DNA of 64,000 bases from Pseudoxanthomonas yeongjuensis (lineage in GTDB: Bacteria; Pseudomonadota; Gammaproteobacteria; Xanthomonadales; Xanthomonadaceae): the NCBI RefSeq assembly GCF_010093345.1, contig NZ_PDWT01000003.1:248001-312000 (forward strand), in the 5' to 3' direction. This document shows, one piece after another, positions 34,851 to 44,334 of the stretch; the first letter of the stretch is position 1; each line of letters begins with the position of its first letter. The position numbers and the translations under genes were made by a program. The notes below the pieces were generated by a model that had not been told where the DNA came from, made no database searches, and worked only from the letters and a program-made list of their open reading frames with translations.

Positions 34851-36926
34851 ATGCCCCGCGATCCACGCTACGACATCCTCTTCACTCCGATCCGGATCGG
34901 GCCGGTGACGGCCAAGAACCGTTTCTTCCAGGTCCCGCACTGCAATGGCATGGGCCATGCGATGCCGCTGGCGCACGCGGCGATGCGCGAGATGAAGGCC
35001 GAAGGCGGCTGGGCGGTGGTGTCCACGGAAGAATGCGAAATCCACCCGAGCAGCGACCTCACTCCATACGTGGAAGCGCGCCTGTGGGACGACCGCGACA
35101 TCCCCGCGCTGGCGTTGATGTGCGACAAGGTCCATGCGCATGGCGCGCTGGCCGCACTCGAGCTTTCGCACAACGGCCCGACCGCGTCCAACCTGTATTC
35201 GCGCGAAGTGCTGCTGGCGCCGTCGCACCAGCCGTCCAAGTACGGCTATCCCTCGCAGGCGCGGGCCATGGACCTGCACGACATCCGCGAGTACCGGCGC
35301 TGGCACCGCGAGGCCGCGGTCCGCGGCAAGCGCGCGGGCATGGACATCATCTACGTCTACGCCGGCCACGACCTGTCGCTGGCCATGCATTTCCTGCAGC
35401 GCCGCCGCAACCAGCGCAGCGACGAGTACGGCGGCTCGCTGGAAAACCGCGTGCGCCTGCTGCGCGAGGTACTGCAGGACACGAAGGAGGCGGTCGGCGA
35501 TACCTGTGCGGTCGCCCTGCGTTTCGCCACCGAGGAACTGCTGGGACCCGGTGGTGTGGAATTGAACGAGGCGCGCGACATCGTCGGCATGCTCGCCGAG
35601 CTGCCCGACCTGTGGGACGTCAACGTCGCCGCCTGGTACAACGATTCGGTTCCCTCGCGCTTCGCCGCCGAAGGCGCGCAGGAACCGTTCATCGATTTCG
35701 TCAAGAAGACCACGAGCAAGCCGGTGGTCGGCGTCGGCCGCTTCACTTCGCCGGACACCATGGTGTCGCAACTCAAGCGTGGCGTGCTGGACATGATCGG
35801 CGCCGCGCGTCCTTCCATCGCCGATCCCTTCCTGCCGAAGAAGATCGAGGAAGGCCGCATCGACGACATCCGCGAATGCATCGGCTGCAACATCTGCGTG
35901 TCCGGCGACATGACCATTTCGCCGATCCGCTGCACCCAGAACCCGACCATGGGCGAGGAGTGGCGCAAGGACTGGCATCCGGAAAAGATCGCGCCGCGCG
36001 CCTCGCAGTCGCGTGTGCTGGTGGTCGGCGCCGGCCCGGCGGGACTGGAAGCGGCGCGCGCGCTGGGCCAGCGCGGCTACGAAGTGAACCTGGCCGAGGG
36101 CCGCAAGGAACTCGGCGGCCGGGTGAGCCGCGAATCGCGCCTGCCCGGACTGTCCGAATGGGCGCGGGTGCGCGACTGGCGTGTCGGCCAGATCGGCAAG
36201 CTCTCCAATGTCGGCGTCTATCTGGACTCGCGACTGACCGCTCAGGACGTGCTCGATTTCGGCGCCGAACACGTGGCCCTGGCCACCGGCTGCCATTGGC
36301 GCCGCGATGGCTTCGGCCGCAGCAATGGCCTGGGCATCGCCGGATTCGAGAACAACGAACGCGTTTTCACGCCCGACGACATCCTCGATGGCCGCATTCC
36401 CAAGGGCCGGGTGGCGATCTTCGACGACGACTATTTCTACCTGGGCAGCGTGATCGCCGAAGCGCTGCGCAAGCAGGGGTGCGAGGTGGTCTATGTCACC
36501 GCCGACGACACCATCGCCTCGTGGAGCGTGCACACGCTGGACTACCGGCACATCCAGAAGCGGATGGCGGCACTGGACGTGGAGCAGGTCGTTTCCCACA
36601 ACATCGCCGGTTTCGACGATGCCGGCCTGTTGTTGGAAAACGTCTGGAGCGGCAAGCCGCGCACGCTGGCCTGCGATGCGCTGGTGGCGATCACCGCGCG
36701 CGTTCCCGACGATGCGCTGTACCAGGAATTGCGCTTGCGCGAACCCGAATGGGCCGATGCGGGCGTGCGCACGGTCCGTTGCCTGGGCGACGCGCTCGCC
36801 CCCGGCCTGATCGTGCACGCGGTCTACGAAGGCCATCGCTACGCGCGCGAACTGGAAACCGCTCCGCTCGGCGAAGTCGCATTCAAGCGCCATTTCCATG
36901 GCGCCGGGGTCGCGGCACCGACTTGA
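34851..36926 (+). CDS. Trimethylamine/histamine dehydrogenase-family iron-sulfur flavoprotein
   Basis: A 691-aa oxidoreductase collinear with trimethylamine dehydrogenase (TMADH, 729 aa): an N-terminal TIM barrel of the old-yellow-enzyme type, a 4Fe-4S site and a C-terminal ADP/NAD-like domain (VLVVGAGPAGLEAARALG). Cys31 (QVPHC) matches the Cys that binds FMN covalently. Tyr170, His173 and Asp265 match the TMADH catalytic residues, and Trp262 one wall of its aromatic bowl. Cluster ligands are Cys343, 346, 349 and 361. The other bowl residues are changed: TMADH Tyr60 is Glu61 and Trp355 is Asp353. An Asp at the latter place is known in histamine dehydrogenase. This predicts a substrate with an additional positive charge. 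Confidence 0.9.
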   Translation: MPRDPRYDILFTPIRIGPVTAKNRFFQVPHCNGMGHAMPLAHAAMREMKAEGGWAVVSTEECEIHPSSDLTPYVEARLWDDRDIPALALMCDKVHAHGALAALELSHNGPTASNLYSREVLLAPSHQPSKYGYPSQARAMDLHDIREYRRWHREAAVRGKRAGMDIIYVYAGHDLSLAMHFLQRRRNQRSDEYGGSLENRVRLLREVLQDTKEAVGDTCAVALRFATEELLGPGGVELNEARDIVGMLAELPDLWDVNVAAWYNDSVPSRFAAEGAQEPFIDFVKKTTSKPVVGVGRFTSPDTMVSQLKRGVLDMIGAARPSIADPFLPKKIEEGRIDDIRECIGCNICVSGDMTISPIRCTQNPTMGEEWRKDWHPEKIAPRASQSRVLVVGAGPAGLEAARALGQRGYEVNLAEGRKELGGRVSRESRLPGLSEWARVRDWRVGQIGKLSNVGVYLDSRLTAQDVLDFGAEHVALATGCHWRRDGFGRSNGLGIAGFENNERVFTPDDILDGRIPKGRVAIFDDDYFYLGSVIAEALRKQGCEVVYVTADDTIASWSVHTLDYRHIQKRMAALDVEQVVSHNIAGFDDAGLLLENVWSGKPRTLACDALVAITARVPDDALYQELRLREPEWADAGVRTVRCLGDALAPGLIVHAVYEGHRYARELETAPLGEVAFKRHFHGAGVAAPT

Positions 36927-36962
36927 TACCGTGCCTGGAACCGGGCCCGCCGCCCTACCCGC

Positions 36963-37982
36963 TCAGCGCTTCACATCGAAACCGTTGCCGCTCAGGAACG
37001 CTTCCACTTCGGCGGTCCCGAGCAGGTTGAAGTCGCCCGGCAACGAATGCTTCAGGCAGGCCGCGGCCAGTCCGAAATGCAGCCCGTCCGCATCGTCCAT
37101 GCCGGTGATCGCGCCATGCAGCACACCGGCGGCGAAGGCGTCGCCGGTGCCGATGCGGTCGACGATGGACGGAAGTTCATGCACCGGGGTGGCATGGCTG
37201 GTTCCATCGCGTCTCGCGTCGATGGCCGACAGCGCATGGTGGTCGACGCTGCGTTGCACGCGGATCGTCGCCGCCATCCTGTGCAGTCGCGGGAAGGCGG
37301 CGAAGGCGGCCTGGGCGCCGGCCAGGAAGCGCTCTCCGGCGGTGGCTTGCGCGAACGACTGGCCCAGCACGACCTCGATATCGCGATGGCTGGCGAACAG
37401 CAGGTCGGCCTCGGCCATGATCGCGCGCAGGATGCCGGCGGCATCGCCGTCCCAGCTTTTCCACAATTGCGGGCGGAAGTTGCCATCGAAGGACACCCGG
37501 ACCCCCGCCGCGCGTGCGGCGCGCACCGCCTGCAGGGTGCGGTCGGCCGCGACCTGGCCCAGGGCGGGGCTGATTCCGGACACATGTAGCCAGTCCGCGC
37601 CCTGCAGCAGGGATCTCCAATCGTGGTCGCCGCCACCGGCGCGGACGAAGGCGGAGTCGGCGCGGTCGTACAGGACCTCGCTCGGACGCTGGATGGCTCC
37701 CGGTGTCAAAAAGTACAGACCCATGCGCCCCGGCACAGTCTGCAGGGCGTCCGTGTCGACCCCGTGGCGACGCAGTTCTCCGGTCGCCGCGGCGCCTAGC
37801 GCATTGTCGGCCACCGCTCCGGCCATCCGCGCGCGATGGCCGAACCTGGACAGCGAAACCGCGACATTGGCTTCGGCGCCCCCGACGCAGACCTCGAAAC
37901 CGGGCGATTGCAGCAATAACTGCCTTCCTGGTGCGCTCAGGCGCAGCAACAGTTCCCCGAAACAGACGACGTGTCCCCGCAT
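36963..37982 (-). CDS. kdgK: 2-keto-3-deoxygluconate kinase (PfkB family)
   Basis: A 339-aa sugar kinase that phosphorylates 2-keto-3-deoxygluconate to KDPG. PfkB signatures: GFEVCVGGAEANVAVSLSRFG near the N-terminus and the ATP/anion-hole DRIGTGDAFAAGVLHGA near the C-terminus with catalytic Asp. VRVSFDGNFRPQLW is typical of KDG kinases. The ATG at 37980-37982 matches the family start; the frame is open further upstream. It is divergent from a TonB receptor across 238 bp containing the shared pectin-locus operator motif. No KDPG aldolase gene is present in the window. Confidence 0.9.
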   Translation of the reverse strand: MRGHVVCFGELLLRLSAPGRQLLLQSPGFEVCVGGAEANVAVSLSRFGHRARMAGAVADNALGAAATGELRRHGVDTDALQTVPGRMGLYFLTPGAIQRPSEVLYDRADSAFVRAGGGDHDWRSLLQGADWLHVSGISPALGQVAADRTLQAVRAARAAGVRVSFDGNFRPQLWKSWDGDAAGILRAIMAEADLLFASHRDIEVVLGQSFAQATAGERFLAGAQAAFAAFPRLHRMAATIRVQRSVDHHALSAIDARRDGTSHATPVHELPSIVDRIGTGDAFAAGVLHGAITGMDDADGLHFGLAAACLKHSLPGDFNLLGTAEVEAFLSGNGFDVKR

Positions 37983-38109
37983 TCTTGTCACTCCCTCACC
38001 TGATGTCCGCCGCTCCGGATGGAGGCCGGCACTGGATTGTCCCGGGGACACCATACGGCCCCGCAACGAATAGTTGTTGTTGCACCGCACACTCTGTTAC
38101 GGTTTTTTT

Positions 38110-38125
38110 GACCAGCGGTGTCATT
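38110..38125. promoter_or_regulatory. Putative LacI-type operator between kdgK and the TonB receptor
   Basis: Read on the minus strand the site is AATGACACCGCTGGTC, sharing AATGACACCG with the sites at 44341 and 49412. It sits about 95 bp before the receptor start and 128 bp before the kdgK start, so it could control both. The right half-site is weaker than in the other two copies. Confidence 0.55.
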
Positions 38126-38220
38126 TTACCTCTGGAGGCAGTCCCGAGGTAGGTGAATTCAATTCGATCCAACGTGAAAAGCGCCCTAGAGCGATCATGT
38201 GCCCTTGAGGAGGGGAATCC

Positions 38221-41019
38221 ATGCAAACTCGCAACAACCGCCGGAAGACACCGGTTACCGTACTCGCCCTGTCGATCGGGCTGGCCCTGCAATTCAATGC
38301 CCTTGCCGCCCTTGCCCAGGAGGCGACTCCGGCTGCCGCCGACAGTACCGCGCAAGCGGCGCCACCGGAACCGGTCGACACCCTGGAAACCATCACCGTC
38401 ACCGGCTACCGCGCCAGCCTGGAGAAGGCGCTGGACATCAAGCGCAGCGAGAAGGGCGTGGTCGATGCCATCGTCGCCGAGGACATCGGCAAGTTCCCCG
38501 ATCTCAATCTGGCCGAATCGCTGCAGCGCATCCCCGGCGTGGTGATCACCCGCGATGCCGGCGAGGGCCGCAACATCACCGTGCGCGGCCTCGGCCCGCA
38601 ATTCACCCGCGTGCGCCTCAACGGGCTGGAGGCAATGAGTTCGGTCGGCAGCAGCGACGGCCAGGGCGGCGCCAACCGCAGCCGGAATTTCGACTTCAAC
38701 GTCTTCGCTTCCGACCTGTTCTCGCAGCTGATCGTGCGCAAGACCGCCTCGGCCGATGTCGACGAAGGCTCGCTCGGCGCCACCGTCGACCTGCGCACTG
38801 CGCGACCCTTCGATTATGACGGCTTCACCGCAGCGGCCAGCCTGCAGGGCAGCTTCAACGATGTGACCGACACCACCGATCCGCGCTTCGCCGGACTGAT
38901 CGCCAACAGCTGGGCCGACGGCAAGTTCGGCGCACTGGTGTCGCTTGCCTATTCCGAGCGCCAGGCCCTGGACGAGGGCAGCGGCACCGTGCGCTGGTCG
39001 GGCGGCACGACCAATGGCGGCTTCGATCCCGCCTCGCCATTCCAGCCGGCGCTCGCCGCCGATGTCTATGCGCCACGCTTCCCGCGCTACACGCTGATGG
39101 AACACGACCAGAAGCGCTTGGGCGTCACCGCGTCACTGCAGTTCAAGCCCAGCGATCGTACCCAGTTCAGCCTGGACGCGATGTATTCCAAGATCGACGC
39201 GGAGCGCAACGAGAAATACATCGAGGCCAACGGCCTCAGCAAGACCGGCGCCACCGGCAAGCCGCAGATCCTGGTCATGGACGGCGTGGTCGAGGATGGC
39301 GCGCTGGTCTACGGCGTGTTCGACAATGTCGACATACGCTCCGAGCACCGCCATGACGAATGGAGCACGACCTTCAAGCAGCTCAGCCTCGATGGCGAGC
39401 ACCGCTTCACCGACGATTTCCGGGTAACCGGGAAGATCGGCACGTCGAAATCGGAATTCCGCAACCCGGTCCAGGCGACGGTAATGATGGACAAGCTCGA
39501 TGTCGATGGCTACAGCTACGACTATCGCGGCAATCCGAACGAGCCGGTATTCGACTACGGGTTCGATCCGACCGACCCCGCCGGCTGGGCTCTCTCCACG
39601 ATCCGCCTGCGCGAAAATTCCGTCACCAACGACTTCGACACCGGGCAGCTGGACTTCAAATGGCTGGTGAGTCCGTCGTTCACCCTGACCGGTGGCGTCC
39701 AGGCCAAGAACTACGGCTACGCCTCTTCCGAGCGGCGCCGCACCGCGAACGAATCCACCGCGAACCCGACCTTTGCCGACGGCACCTCCAACGTGCCGAC
39801 CGACATGACCGAGCTGGCCAGCCTGACCGGACTGAGCGGGGCGCCCGGGACCTGGCGGGTCCTCGACTTCAACGCCATCGCCAACCTGTTCGGCATCTTC
39901 AGCGACAGCGGCACGTTCGCCATGGGCGACTACGCGCCGAGCCACACCAGCGTGAACGAGAAGGATCGCAGCGGTTACCTGATGGGCGAATTCTCGACCG
40001 ACCTCGGCTCGATTCCGTTCTCCGGCAACTTCGGTGTGCGCTACGTCCGTACCAGCCAGACCTCGAGCGGCATCGCCCAGGCCAGCGGTACGCCCACGCC
40101 GACCACGGTGACCCGCGACTACAACGACACCCTGCCGTCGATCAACCTGGTCGCCGAGGTCGCCCCGGATTTCCTGATCCGCTTCGCAGCGGCAAAGGTG
40201 ATGTCGCGGGCGCCGCTGGCCAGCCTGACACCCGGCGTCAACGTCAGCGTCAGCGGCAGCGCGCGCACGGTCAGCGGCGGCAACCCGTTCCTCGATCCGG
40301 TCCGGGCCAAGACCGCCGACCTGGGCTTCGAATGGTATTTCAACGAAGGCGCCATGCTCGGCGTGGGACTGTTCTACAAGGACATCGACAGCTTCATCCA
40401 GAACACGCGCGAGACCCGCGTCTATGCCGACAGCGGCCTGCCCGCCAACCTGCTGGACGGCACCGGCGCCACGGTCAGCGACGAGTTCGTGTTCTCGGTC
40501 CCGGTCAATACCCCCGGTGGCGAACTGACCGGCCTCGAGTTCAACTACACCCAGCCGTTCACCTTCCTGCCCGGCGCCTGGAGCAACTTCGGCACGCAGG
40601 TGAATTACACCTACGTCGATTCGCAGATCCAATACCTGCAGTCGAACGGCAATCCTGCGCAGAAGACCGACCTGCTGGGGCTGTCCAAGCATTCGTGGAA
40701 CGCGACGCTGTTCTATGAAGGCAAGCGCTTCTCCGGACGCCTCTCGGCGACCAATCGCGACGACTACCTGATCCAGGTGCCCGGCACCGAAGTCGGCTTC
40801 AACAGCGACGCCAATGGCGTGCACGGACAGAGTGGCGCCACCATCCTGGACGCATCCGTCCGCTGGAAGATCAACGACCATTTCGAGCTGAGCCTGGAAG
40901 GCAACAACCTCACCAACGAGGCGCAGGAATCCTGGGTCGCCAACCCCGCCGTGCAGCTGCCGCTGGAATACAGCCAGACCGGCCGCCAGTACCTGTTGGG
41001 CGTGCGCTACAAGTTCTGA
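38221..41019 (+). CDS. TonB-dependent receptor, probably for oligogalacturonides
   Basis: A 932-aa outer-membrane receptor of the large TIGR01782-type subfamily common in xanthomonads. Signal peptide to about ALAQE, TonB-box-like LETITVTGYRASLEKALDIKR, plug domain (VVDAIVAEDIGKFPDLNLAESLQRIPGV, NITVRGLGPQFTRVRLNGLEA) and a barrel ending in Phe (VRYKF). Members of this subfamily often import plant-derived oligosaccharides. Its neighbours (kdgK, pectate lyase, kdu genes) and the shared operator motif point to pectin oligomers; the ligand is inferred. AGGAGGGG precedes the start. Confidence 0.92.
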   Translation: MQTRNNRRKTPVTVLALSIGLALQFNALAALAQEATPAAADSTAQAAPPEPVDTLETITVTGYRASLEKALDIKRSEKGVVDAIVAEDIGKFPDLNLAESLQRIPGVVITRDAGEGRNITVRGLGPQFTRVRLNGLEAMSSVGSSDGQGGANRSRNFDFNVFASDLFSQLIVRKTASADVDEGSLGATVDLRTARPFDYDGFTAAASLQGSFNDVTDTTDPRFAGLIANSWADGKFGALVSLAYSERQALDEGSGTVRWSGGTTNGGFDPASPFQPALAADVYAPRFPRYTLMEHDQKRLGVTASLQFKPSDRTQFSLDAMYSKIDAERNEKYIEANGLSKTGATGKPQILVMDGVVEDGALVYGVFDNVDIRSEHRHDEWSTTFKQLSLDGEHRFTDDFRVTGKIGTSKSEFRNPVQATVMMDKLDVDGYSYDYRGNPNEPVFDYGFDPTDPAGWALSTIRLRENSVTNDFDTGQLDFKWLVSPSFTLTGGVQAKNYGYASSERRRTANESTANPTFADGTSNVPTDMTELASLTGLSGAPGTWRVLDFNAIANLFGIFSDSGTFAMGDYAPSHTSVNEKDRSGYLMGEFSTDLGSIPFSGNFGVRYVRTSQTSSGIAQASGTPTPTTVTRDYNDTLPSINLVAEVAPDFLIRFAAAKVMSRAPLASLTPGVNVSVSGSARTVSGGNPFLDPVRAKTADLGFEWYFNEGAMLGVGLFYKDIDSFIQNTRETRVYADSGLPANLLDGTGATVSDEFVFSVPVNTPGGELTGLEFNYTQPFTFLPGAWSNFGTQVNYTYVDSQIQYLQSNGNPAQKTDLLGLSKHSWNATLFYEGKRFSGRLSATNRDDYLIQVPGTEVGFNSDANGVHGQSGATILDASVRWKINDHFELSLEGNNLTNEAQESWVANPAVQLPLEYSQTGRQYLLGVRYKF

Positions 41020-41076
41020 CTGCCTGGGCCGGGACGGGGCTCTCCACCCGTCCCGGTCGTCGCCAGGAACCCGCGA

Positions 41077-41110
41077 AAGAAAAGCCCGGCGCAAGCCGGG
41101 CTTTTCTTTA
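41077..41110. terminator. Bidirectional Rho-independent terminator
   Basis: AAGAAAAGCCCGGC–GCAA–GCCGGGCTTTTCTTT forms a 12-14 bp stem with a run of U on either strand. It lies 58 bp after the TonB receptor stop and also faces the carboxylesterase gene coming from the right. Confidence 0.88.
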
Positions 41111-41119
41111 TGGCTTTCT

Positions 41120-41198
41120 GTAGGAGCGCCCATGGGCGCGAGCTCTCCGATCGGATCGCGAAACAAGTCAAGAGCTCGCGCCCATGGAAACTCCCACG
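41120..41198. repeat. REP-like inverted repeat (family A), right arm decayed
   Basis: The left arm GTAGGAGCGCCCATGGGCG is intact and identical to the copy at 3182. The right arm AGAGCTCGCGCCCATGG then reads AAACTCCCAC instead of GCGCTCCTAC, so it is partly degraded. Located between the terminator and the carboxylesterase stop. Confidence 0.75.
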
Positions 41199-41262
41199 CC
41201 CCTGAAGAAGTCCCCTCGGGGGATACGGCAGGGTTCGCAACGGAGATGGATCGACTGTCTTC

Positions 41263-42894
41263 CTACATCGTCCCGCGCTGGATGAAAGGCGCGCGCTCAT
41301 AGAGTTTTCGTTCGCCGCCACGCGGGTCGCTCTCGAGATGCGGCGGCAGGTCGAACAGCATCGTCTGGCGCCGTTGCAGCGAATAAGGCGCCCAGTGCGG
41401 GATGCCGGCGTGGTTGGGATCGCCCTGCCGCGCCAGGGCCAGCAGCATGCCGCTCATCTGCTCGGCCAGCCGTTGCGCATCGGCACCCGTGCCGGTACGC
41501 GAACCCGGTTGGGCGATGTTGTCGAACACCAGCGGGATGTCGAGCGTGTGCATGGCGCCGAACTTGCCATCGTCCAGCGGCGATCCCCAATCCAGCTGGT
41601 AGGCCCAGGTCGGTGAACCCTGTCGCGCGCGCGCCTCCGCTTCCTCGATCGCGCCGCGCCAGGAGCGCCCGGCGGTGGTCGCGGCGAAGAACACCTGCGA
41701 AGGCGTGTAGTCGGGATACAGGCGCCGATATTCGGCGATCACCGTTTCCGGCAGCAGGTCGGTGTACTGCTGCGCCTGCAACCGGGCAGGCAATTGTTCC
41801 CAGGTCAGGGTGAAGTTGTCCGGATCGTTGCCCAGGAACGCGCGCGTCTCGTCGCGGGTGTTGCCGATGATCATCGGGATATGCGCCGACTGCGCCGGCG
41901 CATCGGGATAGAACGGATGCCGATGCAGACTGCGCGCGTCCATCACCGGGCCGAAGTACAGGCTGGTGTCCTCGATGCGCGAGGGATCACGGGTGCGCGC
42001 GGCCTCGAGGATTTTCGCCATCGGCAGCGTGCGCAGGCGATCGAGCTGGTCGGGCGCTATCCGCAGCGCATCCAGCAGCAGGCGCGTGCGCTGGGTCGCC
42101 GCGCGCGGACCGGCGGCGGTGACCTGCTGGCCGCTCATGGTCAGGGCCCGATGGAAAAGCCCGGCTGCGGCCGGCATCGCCATCAGCGTCGCGATCTTGG
42201 CGCCGCCGCCGGACTGGCCGAACACGGTGACGTTGCCGGCGTCGCCGCCGAACTCATGCGCATGCTCGCGCACCCATTGCAGCGCCTGGACCAGGTCCAG
42301 CTGGCCGACGTTGCCGGACCATTGCAGGTCTTCGCCACCGAGCTCGCCCAGATAGAGATAGCCGAACGCATTGAGCCGATGGTTGACCGTGACCACGACC
42401 ACGTCGCCGCGCCGGCACAGGTTGACACTGTCGTAGAGCGGACTGCTGCCGGAGCCGTTGTTGTAGCCGCCGCCATGGAGGTAGAACAGGATCGGCCGCG
42501 CGCCGCCATCGCCCAGCCCCGGGGTGTACACATTGAGGAACAGGCAGTCTTCGCTGATCGATTCCTCCGTGCCCGATTGCGGAGCGGACGCGCCATGCGC
42601 GAGTGTTTCGCGCACGCCTCGCCATGGCGTTTCCCGCAGCGCCGGCATGAACCTGCGCGTGGAAGTGTCAGCGCCGTAGGGAATGCCCTTGAATACGCGC
42701 ACCCCGCGGTCCAGGTAACCGCGGATCTTGCCGCTGCGTGTCGTCGCGACATCCGATGCAGACGACGCCGGCGCTGCGAGCACCTGCGGCCATGGCGATG
42801 CGAGCGCGCCGGCACCGATCCCCAGCCAAGCGGCTTGCTTGAGGAAATCACGACGGCTGTTCGCGCCGCCGCCGTCGCTGTGGTTACCTGGCAT
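41263..42894 (-). CDS. Tat-exported type B carboxylesterase
   Basis: A 543-aa alpha/beta hydrolase of the carboxylesterase/cholinesterase family. The N-terminus has a twin-arginine signal (NSRRDFLKQAAWLG). Motifs: VFKGIPYGADT, SEDCLFLNVYTP, oxyanion hole YLHGGGYNNG, nucleophile Ser in FGQSGGG and His in AMHTLDIPLVFDN. It starts 27 bp after the pectate lyase gene, in the same operon. In this context it may remove methyl, acetyl or feruloyl esters from pectin; the specificity is not visible in the sequence. Confidence 0.9.
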   Translation of the reverse strand: MPGNHSDGGGANSRRDFLKQAAWLGIGAGALASPWPQVLAAPASSASDVATTRSGKIRGYLDRGVRVFKGIPYGADTSTRRFMPALRETPWRGVRETLAHGASAPQSGTEESISEDCLFLNVYTPGLGDGGARPILFYLHGGGYNNGSGSSPLYDSVNLCRRGDVVVVTVNHRLNAFGYLYLGELGGEDLQWSGNVGQLDLVQALQWVREHAHEFGGDAGNVTVFGQSGGGAKIATLMAMPAAAGLFHRALTMSGQQVTAAGPRAATQRTRLLLDALRIAPDQLDRLRTLPMAKILEAARTRDPSRIEDTSLYFGPVMDARSLHRHPFYPDAPAQSAHIPMIIGNTRDETRAFLGNDPDNFTLTWEQLPARLQAQQYTDLLPETVIAEYRRLYPDYTPSQVFFAATTAGRSWRGAIEEAEARARQGSPTWAYQLDWGSPLDDGKFGAMHTLDIPLVFDNIAQPGSRTGTGADAQRLAEQMSGMLLALARQGDPNHAGIPHWAPYSLQRRQTMLFDLPPHLESDPRGGERKLYERAPFIQRGTM

Positions 42895-42921
42895 CGGACT
42901 GCGCTCCGCTTCGGGGGATGC

Positions 42922-44277
42922 TTATTTCAACGGATCGCGATGCTTGAGCGGCTTCAGCGGCTCCATCGTGTCCAGGTTCCAGTCTTCGGGCACGAAGGCC
43001 TGGCGGGTTTCGGCATGCTTCGGGTAGCCGCGTACTTCATCCTGGCTGTCGAGGATGTGGCCGCGGCCTTCGATCGTGTTCTCGAGGATGCGGCGGTCGA
43101 TGTCGTCGCGGTCCCACGGGCGGGCGCCGACAGCGGCGATCACCGCATCCTGCACCTGCGTGGCCGGAATCGGCTTGACCCCGAACGGCAGCGGCGGCGG
43201 ATCCTTCATCATCCGCGGCGCGACCGCGGCGGTGGTGTAGCGGCCCAGCATCGGCAACGGATCGCCGATGCGGTCCACCGCGATGTTGTCGTGCAGGTAG
43301 AGATCGAGATCGCCGGAACCGCCGAACATGAAGAAGGCCGCCCGGGTCGGCGTGTCGGGGCCGGCGCGCATCACGTTACCGACCACCGCCATGCGGCCGT
43401 CCTGATAGGGATGCCCCGCCCATTCGGCGGCGATCAGGTTGTACATGACGCCGCGCTGGCCCGGGTTGTAGATCAGGTTGTTGACCACCCAGCCCTGGGT
43501 GCCGCCCTTGAAGAACGGGTTGCGCTCGTAGTTCTGCGCATACAGGTTGCCGACGATCAGGATGTCGCGGGCGTTGTCGTGGATCAGCGAGCCTTTCGAA
43601 TGCTCGCCCTTGGCGTGGTTGGCGTGGGCCAGGCCCTCGGCGATGAGGTTGTTGCTGAAGGTGATGCGGTGCGAGGTGCCTTCGCGCCATTGCTCCGGGG
43701 TATCGCCGGCGAAGCGGGTGCCCGACGCCGACAGGTTCTCGTCGGTGGCCCAGGTCAGCGAGCAGTGGTCGACGATCACGTCGTGCGCGCCGACGGTACT
43801 GATCGCGTCGAAATCGTTGCCGCTCATCTTCGGCAGGCCTGCGTCGCCGGGACGCACGCGGAGGTGCTGGACGATCACGTCGTGGGCGAAGATGTCCAGG
43901 CCGCCGCGGATCAGGGTGATGCCCGGTTGCGGCGCGGTCTGCCCGGCGATGGTCAGGTATGGCTCGCGGATGTTCACCGTTTTCACGCCGAGGTCGATCA
44001 CCCCGCCAACCTCGAATACGACGATGCGCGGTCCCTTGCTGTTGACCGCCTCGACGAACGAACCCGGGCCGTCCCCCGCCAGGGTGGTGACGCGGATGAT
44101 CCTGCCGCCACGGCCGCCGGGGGTATGCGCGGCCCAGCCCTGCGCGCCGGGGAAGGCCAAAGGCGCGGTGGTTTCCGCGGCGATCGCGGCCGTGGTCAGG
44201 CCGCAAAGCAGGACGGCGCAGGTCGCGAGGATCGGTCGGCGACGCTTGGCCGCGCGCGAGGCGCTGATGGATTGCAT
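42922..44277 (-). CDS. Secreted pectate lyase-like polysaccharide lyase
   Basis: A 451-aa secreted parallel beta-helix protein. Signal peptide to about AIAAE; the mature start AFPGAQGWAAHTPGGRGGRIIRVTTL is typical of the pectate lyase (PL1-like) superfamily. VIVDHCSLTWATDENLS carries the conserved DHCS-W core, and ITFSNNLIAEGL plus NNLIYNPG are helix rungs. It would cleave polygalacturonate by beta-elimination, giving 4,5-unsaturated oligomers for KduI/KduD. I chose the ATG at 44275-44277 because GGGAGGGA precedes it. Transcribed from the bidirectional promoter/operator at 44335-44365 and followed by the esterase gene. Confidence 0.88.
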   Translation of the reverse strand: MQSISASRAAKRRRPILATCAVLLCGLTTAAIAAETTAPLAFPGAQGWAAHTPGGRGGRIIRVTTLAGDGPGSFVEAVNSKGPRIVVFEVGGVIDLGVKTVNIREPYLTIAGQTAPQPGITLIRGGLDIFAHDVIVQHLRVRPGDAGLPKMSGNDFDAISTVGAHDVIVDHCSLTWATDENLSASGTRFAGDTPEQWREGTSHRITFSNNLIAEGLAHANHAKGEHSKGSLIHDNARDILIVGNLYAQNYERNPFFKGGTQGWVVNNLIYNPGQRGVMYNLIAAEWAGHPYQDGRMAVVGNVMRAGPDTPTRAAFFMFGGSGDLDLYLHDNIAVDRIGDPLPMLGRYTTAAVAPRMMKDPPPLPFGVKPIPATQVQDAVIAAVGARPWDRDDIDRRILENTIEGRGHILDSQDEVRGYPKHAETRQAFVPEDWNLDTMEPLKPLKHRDPLK

Positions 44278-44334
44278 ATGGCTCCCTCCCAGGAACGGAT
44301 GGTGACGCATGCCGTCCGGTTTGCGGCACTGCGT

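Noticed and set aside
33516-36899. 1127-codon open frame on the minus strand
   Set aside because: It covers the APC permease and TMADH-like genes in antisense. The translation is Gln/His/Arg-rich low complexity, while both plus-strand genes have full family motifs.
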